Of a stretch of DNA of 64,000 nucleotides, positions 12,501 to 24,849 are shown one piece after another (the stretch's first letter is position 1; every line of letters begins with the position of its first letter). Position numbers and translations under genes: made by a program. Below the pieces are notes generated by a model. It was not told where the DNA came from, made no database searches, and saw only the letters and a list, made by a program, of their open reading frames with translations. The DNA lies in assembly GCA_964036295.1 (NCBI GenBank), contig OZ038464.1:26020508-26084507 (forward strand), in the 5' to 3' direction. The DNA comes from Plumapathes pennacea (taxonomy: Eukaryota > Cnidaria > Anthozoa > Antipatharia > Myriopathidae).

Positions 12501-15500
12501 GTTTTAATTAGTGCGTGATTTGATCTAAATTGCTTTAATTTCTCACGACGCGCGGGCTAAAAGTTTACAAAAACTATGCAAAACCTGTCGGCATAGTCCC
12601 AGGAACGATTCCTGAAAGTTTCATGCGATTCTGAGATGGTCGAAAAATGTTGGAATTTTGACAAAATACTAAGGCTATAGCACAGGGTTTTATGCCGATT
12701 TTGGCCAAAAATTGAAAACTCTTGAAACTTTCAGGAAACCTTCCTTGGACTATAATAAGACTTTTTGCAATACATTTGCTATATCTATCTTCATCCGTTG
12801 AGGGGATATAGCAGCTTAAACTCTGCTCCTTTGCTCGAAAGGTGTGATGTTTTAATTAGTGCGTGATTTGATCTAAATTGCTTTAATTTCTCACGACGCG
12901 CGGGCTAAAAGTTTACAAAAACTATGCAAAACCTGTCGGCATAGTCCCAGGAACGATTCCTGAAAGTTTCATGCGATTCTGAGATGGTCGAAAAATGTTG
13001 GAATTTTGACAAAATACGAAGGCTATAGCACAGGGTTTTTTGCCGATTTTGGCCAAAAATTGAAAACTCTTGAAACTTTCAGGAAACCTTCCTTGGACTA
13101 TAATAAGACTTTTTGCAATACATTTGCTATATCTATCTTCATCCGTTGCGGAGATATAGCAGCTTAAACTCTGCTCCTTTGCTCGAAAGGTGTGATGTTT
13201 TAATTAGTGCGTGATTTGATCTAAATTGCTTTAATTTCTCACGACGCGCGGGCTAAAAGTTTACAAAAACTATGCAAAACCTGTCGGCATAGTCCCAGGA
13301 ACGATTCCTGAAAGTTTCATGCGATTTTGAGATGGTCGAAAAATGTTGGAATTTTGACAAAATACTAAGGCTATAGCACAGGGTTTTTTGCCGATTTTGG
13401 CCAAAAATTAAAAACTCTTGAAACTTTCAGGAAACCTTCCTTGGACTATAACAAGACTTTTTGAAATACATTTGCTTTATCTTTGTTCATCCGTTGCGGA
13501 GATATAGCAGCTTAAACTCTGCTCCTTTGCTCGAAAGGTGTGATGTTTTAATTAGTGCGTGATTTGATCTAAATTGCTTTAATTTCTCACGACGCGCGGG
13601 CTAAAAGTTTACAAAAACTATGCAAAACCTGTCGGCATAGTCCCAGGAACGATTCCTGAAAGTTTCATGCGATTCTGAGATGGTCGAAAAATGTTGGAAT
13701 TTTGACAAAATACTAAGGCTATAGCACAGGGTTTTATGCCGATTTTGGCCAAAAATTGAAAACTCTTGAAACTTTCAGGAAACCTTCCTTGGACTATAAT
13801 AAGACTTTTTGCAATACATTTGCTATATCTATCTTCATCCGTTGAGGGGATATAGCAGCTTAAACTCTGCTCCTTTGCTCGAAAGGTGTGATGTTTTAAT
13901 TAGTGCGTGATTTGATCTAAATTGCTTTAATTTCTCACGACGCGCGGGCTAAAAGTTTACAAAAACTATGCAAAACCTGTCGGCATAGTCCCAGGAACGA
14001 TTCCTGAAAGTTTCATGCGATTCTGAGATGGTCGAAAAATGTTGGAATTTTGACAAAATACGAAGGCTATAGCACAGGGTTTTTTGCCGATTTTGGCCAA
14101 AAATTGAAAACTCTTGAAACTTTCAGGAAACCTTCCTTGGACTATAATAAGACTTTTTGCAATACATTTGCTATATCTATCTTCATCCGTTGCGGAGATA
14201 TAGCAGCTTAAACTCTGCTCCTTTGCTCGAAAGGTGTGATGTTTTAATTAGTGCGTGATTTGATCTAAATTGCTTTAATTTCTCACGACGCGCGGGCTAA
14301 AAGTTTACAAAAACTATGCAAAACCTGTCGGCATAGTCCCAGGAACGATTCCTGAAAGTTTCATGCGATTTTGAGATGGTCGAAAAATGTTGGAATTTTG
14401 ACAAAATACTAAGGCTATAGCACAGGGTTTTTTGCCGATTTTGGCCAAAAATTAAAAACTCTTGAAACTTTCAGGAAACCTTCCTTGGACTATAACAAGA
14501 CTTTTTGAAATACATTTGCTTTATCTTTGTTCATCCGTTGCGGAGATATAGCAGCTTAAACTCTGCTCCTTTGCTCGAAAGGTGTGATGTTTTAATTAGT
14601 GCGTGATTTGATCTAAATTGCTTTAATTTCTCACGACGCGCGGGCTAAAAGTTTACAAAAACTATGCAAAACCTGTCGGCATAGTCCCAGGAACGATTCC
14701 TGAAAGTTTCATGCGATTCTGAGATGGTCGAAAAATGTTGGAATTTTGACAAAATACTAAGGCTATAGCACAGGGTTTTATGCCGATTTTGGCCAAAAAT
14801 TGAAAACTCTTGAAACTTTCAGGAAACCTTCCTTGGACTATAATAAGACTTTTTGCAATACATTTGCTATATCTATCTTCATCCGTTGAGGGGATATAGC
14901 AGCTTAAACTCTGCTCCTTTGCTCGAAAGGTGTGATGTTTTAATTAGTGCGTGATTTGATCTAAATTGCTTTAATTTCTCACGACGCGCGGGCTAAAAGT
15001 TTACAAAAACTATGCAAAACCTGTCGGCATAGTCCCAGGAACGATTCCTGAAAGTTTCATGCGATTTTGAGATGGTCGAAAAATGTTGGAATTTTGACAA
15101 AATACTAAGGCTATAGCACAGGGTTTTTTGCCGATTTTGGCCAAAAATTGAAAACTCTTGAAACTTTCAGGAAACCTTCCTTGGACTATAACAAGACTTT
15201 TTGAAATACATTTGCTTTATCTTTGTTCATCCGTTGCGGAGATATAGCAGCTTAAACTCTGCTCCTTTGCTCGAAAGGTGTGATGTTTTAATTAGTGCGT
15301 GATTTGATCTAAATTGCTTTAATTTCTCACGACGCGCGGGCTAAAAGTTTACAAAAACTATGCAAAACCTGTCGGCATAGTCCCAGGAACGATTCCTGAA
15401 AGTTTCATGCGATTCTGAAATGGTCGAAAAATGTTGGAATTTTGACAAAATACTAAGGCTATAGCACAGGGTTTTTTGCCGATTTTGGCCAAAAATTGAA

Positions 15501-18500
15501 AACTCTTGAAACTTTCAGGAAACCTTCCTTGGACTATAACAAGACTTTTTGAAATACATTTGCTTTATCTTTGTTCATCCGTTGCGGAGATATAGCAGCT
15601 TAAACTCTGCTCCTTTGCTCGAAAGGTGTGATGTTTTAATTAGTGCGTGATTTGATCTAAATTGCTTTAATTTCTCACGACGCGCGGGCTAAAAGTTTAC
15701 AAAAACTATGCAAAACCTGTCGGCATAGTCCCAGGAACGATTCCTGAAAGTTTCATGCGATTCTGAGATGGTCGAAAAATGTTGGAATTTTGACAAAATA
15801 CTAAGGCTATAGCACAGGGTTTTATGCCGATTTTGGCCAAAAATTGAAAACTCTTGAAACTTTCAGGAAACCTTCCTTGGACTATAATAAGACTTTTTGC
15901 AATACATTTGCTATATCTATCTTCATCCGTTGAGGGGATATAGCAGCTTAAACTCTGCTCCTTTGCTCGAAAGGTGTGATGTTTTAATTAGTGCGTGATT
16001 TGATCTAAATTGCTTTAATTTCTCACGACGCGCGGGCTAAAAGTTTACAAAAACTATGCAAAACCTGTCGGCATAGTCCCAGGAACGATTCCTGAAAGTT
16101 TCATGCGATTCTGAGATGGTCGAAAAATGTTGGAATTTTGACAAAATACTAAGGCTATAGCACAGGGTTTTATGCCGATTTTGGCCAAAAATTGAAAACT
16201 CTTGAAACTTTCAGGAAACCTTCCTTGGACTATAATAAGACTTTTTGCAATACATTTGCTATATCTATCTTCATTCGTTAAGGGGATATAGCAGCTTAAA
16301 CTCTGCTCCTTTGCTCGAAAGTTGTGATGTTTTAATTAGTGCGTGATTTGATCTAAATTGCTTTAATTTCTCACGACGCGCGGGCTAAAAGTTTACAAAA
16401 ACTATGCAAAACCTGTCGGCATAGTCCCAGGAACGATTCCTGAAAGTTTCATGCGATTCTGAGATGGTCGAAAAATGTTGGAATTTTGACAAAATACTAA
16501 GGCTATAGCACAGGGTTTTATGCCGATTTTGGCCAAAAATTGAAAACTCTTGAAACTTTCAGGAAACCTTCCTTGGACTATAATAAGACTTTTTGCAATA
16601 CATTTGCTATATCTATCTTCATCCGTTGAGGGGATATAGCAGCTTAAACTCTGCTCCTTTGCTCGAAAGGTGTGATGTTTTAATTAGTGCGTGATTTGAT
16701 CTAAATTGCTTTAATTTCTCACGACGCGCGGGCTAAAAGTTTACAAAAACTATGCAAAACCTGTCGGCATAGTCCCAGGAACGATTCCTGAAAGTTTCAT
16801 GCGATTCTGAGATGGTCGAAAAATGTTGGAATTTTGACAAAATACTAAGGCAATAGCACAGGGCTTTTTGCCGATTTTGGCCAAAAATTGAAAACTCTTG
16901 AAACTTTCAGGAAACCTTCCTTGGACTATAATAAGACTTTTTGCAATACATTTGCTATATCTATCTTCATCCGTTGAGGGGATATAGCAGCTTAAACTCT
17001 GCTCCTTTGCTCGAAAGGTGTGATGTTTTAATTAGTGCGTGATTTGATCTAAATTGCTTTAATTTCTCACGACGCGCGGGCTAAAAGTTTACAAAAACTA
17101 TGCAAAACCTGTCGGCATAGTCCCAGGAACGATTCCTGAAAGTTTCATGCGATTCTGAGATGGTCGAAAAATGTTGGAATTTTGACAAAATACTAAGGCT
17201 ATAGCACAGGGTTTTATGCCGATTTTGGCCAAAAATTGAAAACTCTTGAAACATTCAGGAAACCTTCCTTGGACTATAATAAGACTTTTTGCAATACATT
17301 TGCTATATCTATCTTCATTCGTTGAGGGGATATAGCAGCTTAAACTCTGCTCCTTTGCTCGAAAGGTGTGATGTTTTAATTAGTGCGTGATTTGATCTAA
17401 TTTGCTTTAATTTCTCACGACGCGCGGGCTAAAAGTTTACAAAAACTATGCAAAACCTGTCGGCATAGTCCCAGGAACGATTCCTGAAAGTTTCATGCGA
17501 TTCTGAGATGGTCGAAAAATGTTGGAATTTTGACAAAATACTAAGGCTATAGCACAGGGTTTTATGCCGATTTTGGCCAAAAATTGAAAACTCTTGAAAC
17601 TTTCAGGAAACCTTCCTTGGACTATAATAAGACTTTTTGCAATACATTTGCTATATCTATCTTCATCCGTTGAGGGGATATAGCAGCTTAAACTCTGCTC
17701 CTTTGCTCGAAAGGTGTGATGTTTTAATTAGTGCGTGATTTGATCTAAATTGCTTTAATTTCTCACGACGCGCGGGCTAAAAGTTTACAAAAACTATGCA
17801 AAACCTGTCGGCATAGTCCCAGGAACGATTCCTGAAAGTTTCATGCGATTCTGAGATGGTCGAAAAATGTTGGAATTTTGACAAAATACTAAGGCTATAG
17901 CACAGGGTTTTATGCCGATTTTGGCCAAAAATTGAAAACTCTTGAAACTTTCAGGAAACCTTCCTTGGACTATAACAAGACTTTTTGCAATACATTTGCT
18001 ATATCTATCTTCATCCGTTGAGGGGATATAGCAGCTTAAACTCTGCTCCTTTGCTCGAAAGGTGTGATGTTTTAATTAGTGCGTGATTTGATCTAAATTG
18101 CTTTAATTTCTCACGACGCGCGGGCTAAAAGTTTACAAAAACTATGCAAAACCTGTCGGCATAGTCCCAGGAACGATTCCTGAAAGTTTCATGCGATTCT
18201 GAGATGGTCGAAAAATGTTGGAATTTTGACAAAATACTAAGGCTATAGCACAGGGCTTTTTGCCGATTTTGGCCAAAAATTGAAAACTCTTGAAACTTTC
18301 AGGAAACCTTCCTTGGACTATAATAAGACTTTTTGCAATACATTTGCTATATCTATCTTCATCCGTTGAGGGGATATAGCAGCTTAAACTCTGCTCCTTT
18401 GCTCGAAAGGTGTGATGTTTTAATTAGTGCGTGATTTGATCTAAATTGCTTTAATTTCTCACGACGCGCGGGCTAAAAGTTTACAAAAACTATGCAAAAC

Positions 18501-21500
18501 CTGTCGGCATAGTCCCAGGAACGATTCCTGAAAGTTTCATGCGATTCTGAGATGGTCGAAAAATGTTGGAATTTTGACAAAATACTAAGGCTATAGCACA
18601 GGGTTTTATGCCGATTTTGGCCAAAAATTGAAAACTCTTGAAACTTTCAGGAAACCTTCCTTGGACTATAATAAGACTTTTTGCAATACATTTGCTATAT
18701 CTATCTTCATCCGTTGAGGGGATATAGCAGCTTAAACTCTGCTCCTTTGCTCGAAAGGTGTGATGTTTTAATTAGTGCGTGATTTGATCTAAATTGCTTT
18801 AATTTCTCACGACGCGCGGGCTAAAAGTTTACAAAAACTATGCAAAACCTGTCGGCATAGTCCCAGGAACGATTCCTGAAAGTTTCATGCGATTCTGAGA
18901 TGGTCGAAAAATGTTGGAATTTTGACAAAATACTAAGGCTATAGCACAGGGTTTTATGCCGATTTTGGCCAAAAATTGAAAACTCTTGAAACTTTCAGGA
19001 AACCTTCCTTGGACTATAACAAGACTTTTTGCAATACATTTGCTATATCTATCTTCATCCGTTGAGGGGATATAGCAGCTTAAACTCTGCTCCTTTGCTC
19101 GAAAGGTGTGATGTTTTAATTAGTGCGTGATTTGATCTAAATTGCTTTAATTTCTCACGACGCGCGGGCTAAAAGTTTACAAAAACTATGCAAAACCTGT
19201 CGGCATAGTCCCAGGAACGATTCCTGAAAGTTTCATGCGATTCTGAGATGGTCGAAAAATGTTGGAATTTTGACAAAATACTAAGGCTATAGCACAGGGC
19301 TTTTTGCCGATTTTGGCCAAAAATTGAAAACTCTTGAAACTTTCAGGAAACCTTCCTTGGACTATAATAAGACTTTTTGCAATACATTTGCTATATCTAT
19401 CTTCATCCGTTGAGGGGATATAGCAGCTTAAACTCTGCTCCTTTGCTCGAAAGGTGTGATGTTTTAATTAGTGCGTGATTTGATCTAAATTGCTTTAATT
19501 TCTCACGACGCGCGGGCTAAAAGTTTACAAAAACTATGCAAAACCTGTCGGCATAGTCCCAGGAACGATTCCTGAAAGTTTCATGCGATTCTGAGATGGT
19601 CGAAAAATGTTGGAATTTTGACAAAATACTAAGGCTATAGCACAGGGTTTTATGCCGATTTTGGCCAAAAATTGAAAACTCTTGAAACTTTCAGGAAACC
19701 TTCCTTGGACTATAATAAGACTTTTTGCAATACATTTGCTATATCTATCTTCATTCGTTGAGGGGATATAGCAGCTTAAACTCTGCTCCTTTGCTCGAAA
19801 GGTGTGATGTTTTAATTAGTGCGTGATTTGATCTAAATTGCTTTAATTTCTCACGACGCGCGGGCTAAAAGTTTACAAAAACTATGCAAAACCTGTCGGC
19901 ATAGTCCCAGGAACGATTCCTGAAAGTTTCATGCGATTCTGAGATGGTCGAAAAATGTTGGAATTTTGACAAAATACTAAGGCTATAGCACAGCGTTTTA
20001 TGCCGATTTTGGCCAAAAATTGAAAACTCTTGAAACTTTCAGGAAACCTTCCTTGGACTATAATAAGACTTTTTGCAATACATTTGCTATATCTATCTTC
20101 ATCCGTTGAGGGGATATAGCAGCTTAAACTCTGCTCCTTTGCTCGAAAGGTGTGATGTTTTAATTAGTGCGTGATTTGATCTAAATTGCTTTAATTTCTC
20201 ACGACGCGCGGGCTAAAAGTTTACAAAAACTATGCAAAACCTGTCGGCACACAGGCTCCCCAATCTTACTGTATGAGTTGAAAAAAAAAAAAGTTTTCAA
20301 ATTAAAGAAATACTTCACCTATGTTGTTCCTTGTGTGCTTTTATTCCTTGTGTATCATTTCTGGGCAGTTTCAAGCCGTTTTGAGCGATTTTCATCTGGT
20401 GCTGATTCAGTCTGTATATATAATGACAAGGCAGTACACAAGCGAAACGACCGTTGAACTTACGAAGTCAAAAAATCACCCTAATTCTGCTTCAGTCACC
20501 TCTATTCTCATCGATAGCAATCGCCGAAGGTTGGAATGCATATCCTCTTCACTCGCACATCGAAAGCTCACTCTCTTGCCTTCAAAAAGCATGCATTTCT
20601 GCCGCCGAAGACCAACGTTTCACTATCTGTTGATCCGTTCATGTAGCAACGAGGACATCTCGAGCTTTGTGACGTCGCCATGACATCCAACGTCCAATCG
20701 GATTAGAGCTATTGTAATCAGGCCTGGTCACTGAGCTCGAGATGTCCTCGTTGCTACATGAACGGATCAACAGATAGTGAAACGTTGGTCTTCGGCGGCA
20801 GAAATGCATGCTTTTTGAAGGCAAGAGAGTGAGCTTTCGATGTGCGAGTGAAGAGGATATGCATTCCAACCTTCGGCGATTGCTATCGATGAGAATAGAG
20901 GTGACTGAAGCAGAATTAGGGTGATTTTTTGACTTCGTAAGTTCAACGGTCGTTTCGCTTGTGTACTGCCTTGTCATTATATATACAGACTGAATCAGCA
21001 CCATATGAAAATCGCTCAAAACGGCTTGAAGCTGCCCAGAAATGATACACAAGGAATAAAAGCACACAAGGAACAACATAGGTGAAGTATTTCTTTAATT
21101 TGAAAACTTTTTTTTTTTTCAACTCATACAGTAAGATTGGGGAGCCTGTGGTCGGCATAGTCCCAGGAACGATTCCTGAAAGTTTCATGCGATTCTGAGA
21201 TGGTCGAAAAATGTTGGAATTTTGACAAAATACTAAGGCTATAGCACAGGGTTTTTTGCCGATTTTGGCCAAAAATTGAAAACTCTTGAAACTTTCAGGA
21301 AACCTTTTTTGGACTATAACAAGACTTTTTGAAATACATTTGCTTTATCTTTGTTCATCCGTTGCGGAGATATAGCAGCTTAAACTCTTCTCCTTTGCTC
21401 GAAAGGTGTGATGTTTTAATTAGTGCGTGATTTGATCTAAATTGCTTTAATTTCTCACGACGCGCGGGCTAAAAGTTTACAAAAACTATGCAAAACCTGT

Positions 21501-24500
21501 CGGCATAGTCCCAGGAACGATTCCTGAAAGTTTCATGCGATTCTGAGATGGTCGAAAAATGTTGGAATTTTGACAAAATACTAAGGCTATAGCACAGGGT
21601 TTTTTGCCGATTTTGGCCAAAAATTGAAAACTCTTGAAACTTTCAGGAAACCTTCCTTGGACTATAATAAGACTTTTTGCAATACATTTGCTATATCTAT
21701 CTTCATCCGTTGAGGGGATATAGCAGCTTAAACTCTGCTCCTTTGCTCGAAAGGTGTGATGTTTTAATTAGTGCGTGATTTGATCTAAATTGCTTTAATT
21801 TCTCACGACGCGCGGGCTAAAAGTTTACAAAAACTATGCAAAACCTGTCGGCATAGTCCCAGGAACGATTCCTGAAAGTTTCATGCGATTTTGAGATGGT
21901 CGAAAAATGTTGGAATTTTGACAAAATACTAAGGCTATAGCACAGGGTTTTTTGCCGATTTTGGCCAAAAATTGAAAACTCTTGAAACTTTCAGGAAACC
22001 TTCCTTGGACTATAACAAGACTTTTTGCAATACATTTGCTTTATCTTTGTTCATCCGTTGCGGAGATATAGCAGCTTAAACTCTGCTCCTTTGCTCGAAA
22101 GGTGTGATGTTTTAATTAGTGCGTGATTTGATCTAAATTGCTTTAATTTCTCACGACGCGCGGGCTATAAGTTTACAAAAACTATGCAAAACCTGTCGGC
22201 ATAGTCCCAGGAACGATTCCTGAAAGTTTCATGCGATTCTGAGATGGTCGAAAAATGTTGGAATTTTGACAAAATACTAAGGCTATAGCACAGGGCTTTT
22301 TGCCGATTTTGGCCAAAAATTGAAAACTCTTGAAACTTTCAGGAAACCTTCCTTGGACTATAATAAGACTTTTTGCAATACATTTGCTATATCTATCTTC
22401 ATCCGTTGAGGGGATATAGCAGCTTAAACTCTGCTCCTTTGCTCGAAAGGTGTGATGTTTTAATTAGTGCGTGATTTGATCTAAATTGCTTTAATTTCTC
22501 ACGACGCGCGGGCTAAAAGTTTACAAAAACTATGCAAAACCTGTCGGCATAGTCCCAGGAACGATTCCTGAAAGTTTCATGCGATTCTGAGATGGTCGAA
22601 AAATGTTGGAATTTTGACAAAATACTAAGGCTATAGCACAGGGTTTTATGCCGATTTTGGCCAAAAATTGAAAACTCTTGAAACTTTCAGGAAACCTTCC
22701 TTGGACTATAATAAGACTTTTTGCAATACATTTGCTATATCTATCTTCATTCGTTGAGGGGATATAGCAGCTTAAACTCTGCTCCTTTGCTCGAAAGGTG
22801 TGATGTTTTAATTAGTGCGTGATTTGATCTAAATTGCTTTAATTTCTCACGACGCGCGGGCTAAAAGTTTACAAAAACTATGCAAAACCTGTCGGCATAG
22901 TCCCAGGAACGATTCCTGAAAGTTTCATGCGATTCTGAGATGGTCGAAAAATGTTGGAATTTTGACAAAATACTAAGGCTATAGCACAGCGTTTTATGCC
23001 GATTTTGGCCAAAAATTGAAAACTCTTGAAACTTTCAGGAAACCTTCCTTGGACTATAATAAGACTTTTTGCAATACATTTGCTATATCTATCTTCATCC
23101 GTTGAGGGGATATAGCAGCTTAAACTCTGCTCCTTTGCTCGAAAGGTGTGATGTTTTAATTAGTGCGTGATTTGATCTAAATTGCTTTAATTTCTCACGA
23201 CGCGCGGGCTAAAAGTTTACAAAAACTATGCAAAACCTGTCGGCATAGTCCCAGGAACGATTCCTGAAAGTTTCATGCGATTCTGAGATGGTCGAAAAAT
23301 GTTGGAATTTTGACAAAATACTAAGGCTATAGCACAGGGTTTTTTGCCGATTTTGGCCAAAAATTGAAAACTCTTGAAACTTTCAGGAAACCTTCCTTGG
23401 ACTATAACAAGACTTTTTGAAATACATTTGCTTTATCTTTGTTCATCCGTTGCGGAGATATAGCAGCTTAAACTCTTCTCCTTTGCTCGAAAGGTGTGAT
23501 GTTTTAATTAGTGCGTGATTTGATCTAAATTGCTTTAATTTCTCACGACGCGCGGGCTAAAAGTTTACAAAAACTATGCAAAACCTGTCGGCATAGTCCC
23601 AGGAACGATTCCTGAAAGTTTCATGCGATTCTGAGATGGTCGAAAAATGTTGGAATTTTGACAAAATACTAAGGCTATAGCACAGGGCTTTTTGCCGATT
23701 TTGGCCAAAAATTGAAAACTCTTGAAACTTTCAGGAAACCTTCCTTGGACTATAATAAGACTTTTTGCAATACATTTGCTATATCTATCTTCATCCGTTG
23801 AGGGGATATAGCAGCTTAAACTCTGCTCCTTTGCTCGAAAGGTGTGATGTTTTAATTAGTGCGTGATTTGATCTAAATTGCTTTAATTTCTCACGACGCG
23901 CGGGCTATAAGTTTACAAAAACTATGCAAAACCTGTCGGCATAGTCCCAGGAACGATTCCTGAAAGTTTCATGCGATTCTGAGATGGTCGAAAAATGTTG
24001 GAATTTTGACAAAATACTAAGGCTATAGCACAGGGTTTTTTGCCGATTTTGGCCAAAAATTGAAAACTCTTGAAACTTTCAGGAAACCTTCCTTGGACTA
24101 TAATAAGACTTTTTGCAATACATTTGCTATATCTATCTTCATCCGTTGCGGAGATATAGCAGCTTAAACTCTGCTCCTTTGCTCGAAAGGTGTGATGTTT
24201 TAATTAGTGCGTGATTTGATCTAAATTGCTTTAATTTCTCACGACGCGCGGGCTAAAAGTTTACAAAAACTATGCAAAACCTGTCGGCATAGTCCCAGGA
24301 ACGATTCCTGAAAGTTTCATGCGATTCTGAGATGGTCGAAAAATGTTGGAATTTTGACAAAATACTAAGGCTATAGCACAGGGTTTTATGCCGATTTTGG
24401 CCAAAAATTGAAAACTCTTGAAACTTTCAGGAAACCTTCCTTGGACTATAACAAGACTTTTTGCAAGAAATTTGCTATATCTTCATCCGTTGCGGAGATA

Positions 24501-24849
24501 TAGCAGCTTAAACTCTTCTCCTTTGCTCGAAAGGTGTGATGTTTTAATTAGTGCGTGATTTGATCTAAATTGCTTTAATTTCTCACGACGCGCGGGCTAT
24601 AAGTTTACAAAAACTATGCAAAACCTGTCGGCATAGTCCCAGGAATTATTCCTGAAAGTTTCATGCGATTCTGAGATGGTCGAAAAATGTTGGAATTTTG
24701 ACAAAATACTAAGGCTATAGCACAGGGTTTTTTGCCGATTTTGGCCAAAAATTGAAAACTCTTGAAACTTTCAGGAAACCTTCCTTGAACTATAATAAGA
24801 CTTTTTGCAATACATTTGCTATATCTATCTTCATCCGTTGGCGAGATAT
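6563..24849. repeat. 348-bp satellite array, about 50 units
   Basis: A tandem array with a period of 348 bp, measured on tttctcacga: 6623, 6971, 7319, 7667 and on to 20195 with no net length change over 39 steps. After the inserted element (20250-21150) it resumes in register at 21451. Only one unit, near 24470, is four bases short. Fifty units in all. Three main subtypes differ at linked sites: gcaatacatttgctatatc with ttgagggg; the same with ttgcggag; and gaaatacatttgctttatc with ttgcggag. Each unit has an imperfect inverted repeat (tagtcccaggaacgattcc against ggaaaccttccttggacta). There are no long open frames. No function is assigned; such arrays are usually heterochromatic. Confidence 0.97.
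20250..21150. mobile_element. Fold-back (long inverted repeat) transposon
   Basis: A 901-bp palindromic element inserted in one satellite unit. The arms 20250-20666 and 20734-21150 (417 bp each) are almost identical inverted copies separated by a spacer of about 67 bp. The termini are CACAGGCTCCCC and GGGGAGCCTGTG. A 7-bp target duplication gtcggca flanks it (20243-20249 and 21151-21157); removing the element and one copy restores a normal unit. Each arm holds a 12-base A or T run and the same open frame, read in opposite directions, which is a mirror artefact rather than two genes. The superfamily is not assigned; the CAC ends and the duplication length do not settle it. Confidence 0.92.

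Noticed and set aside
20321..21079. Mirror-image open frames of 120 and 146 codons
   Set aside because: Both are the same arm of a fold-back element read from opposite ends; no domain recognised and no sign of expression signals.
20250..21150. Transib/RAG-like origin for the fold-back element because of its CAC ends
   Set aside because: Transib makes 5-bp duplications; the flanks here give 7 bp (gtcggca), and the sequence after CAC does not match the expected heptamer.
6563..24849. CRISPR-like array
   Set aside because: Regular repeats but with 348-bp units directly abutting and no unique spacers; it is a eukaryotic satellite.
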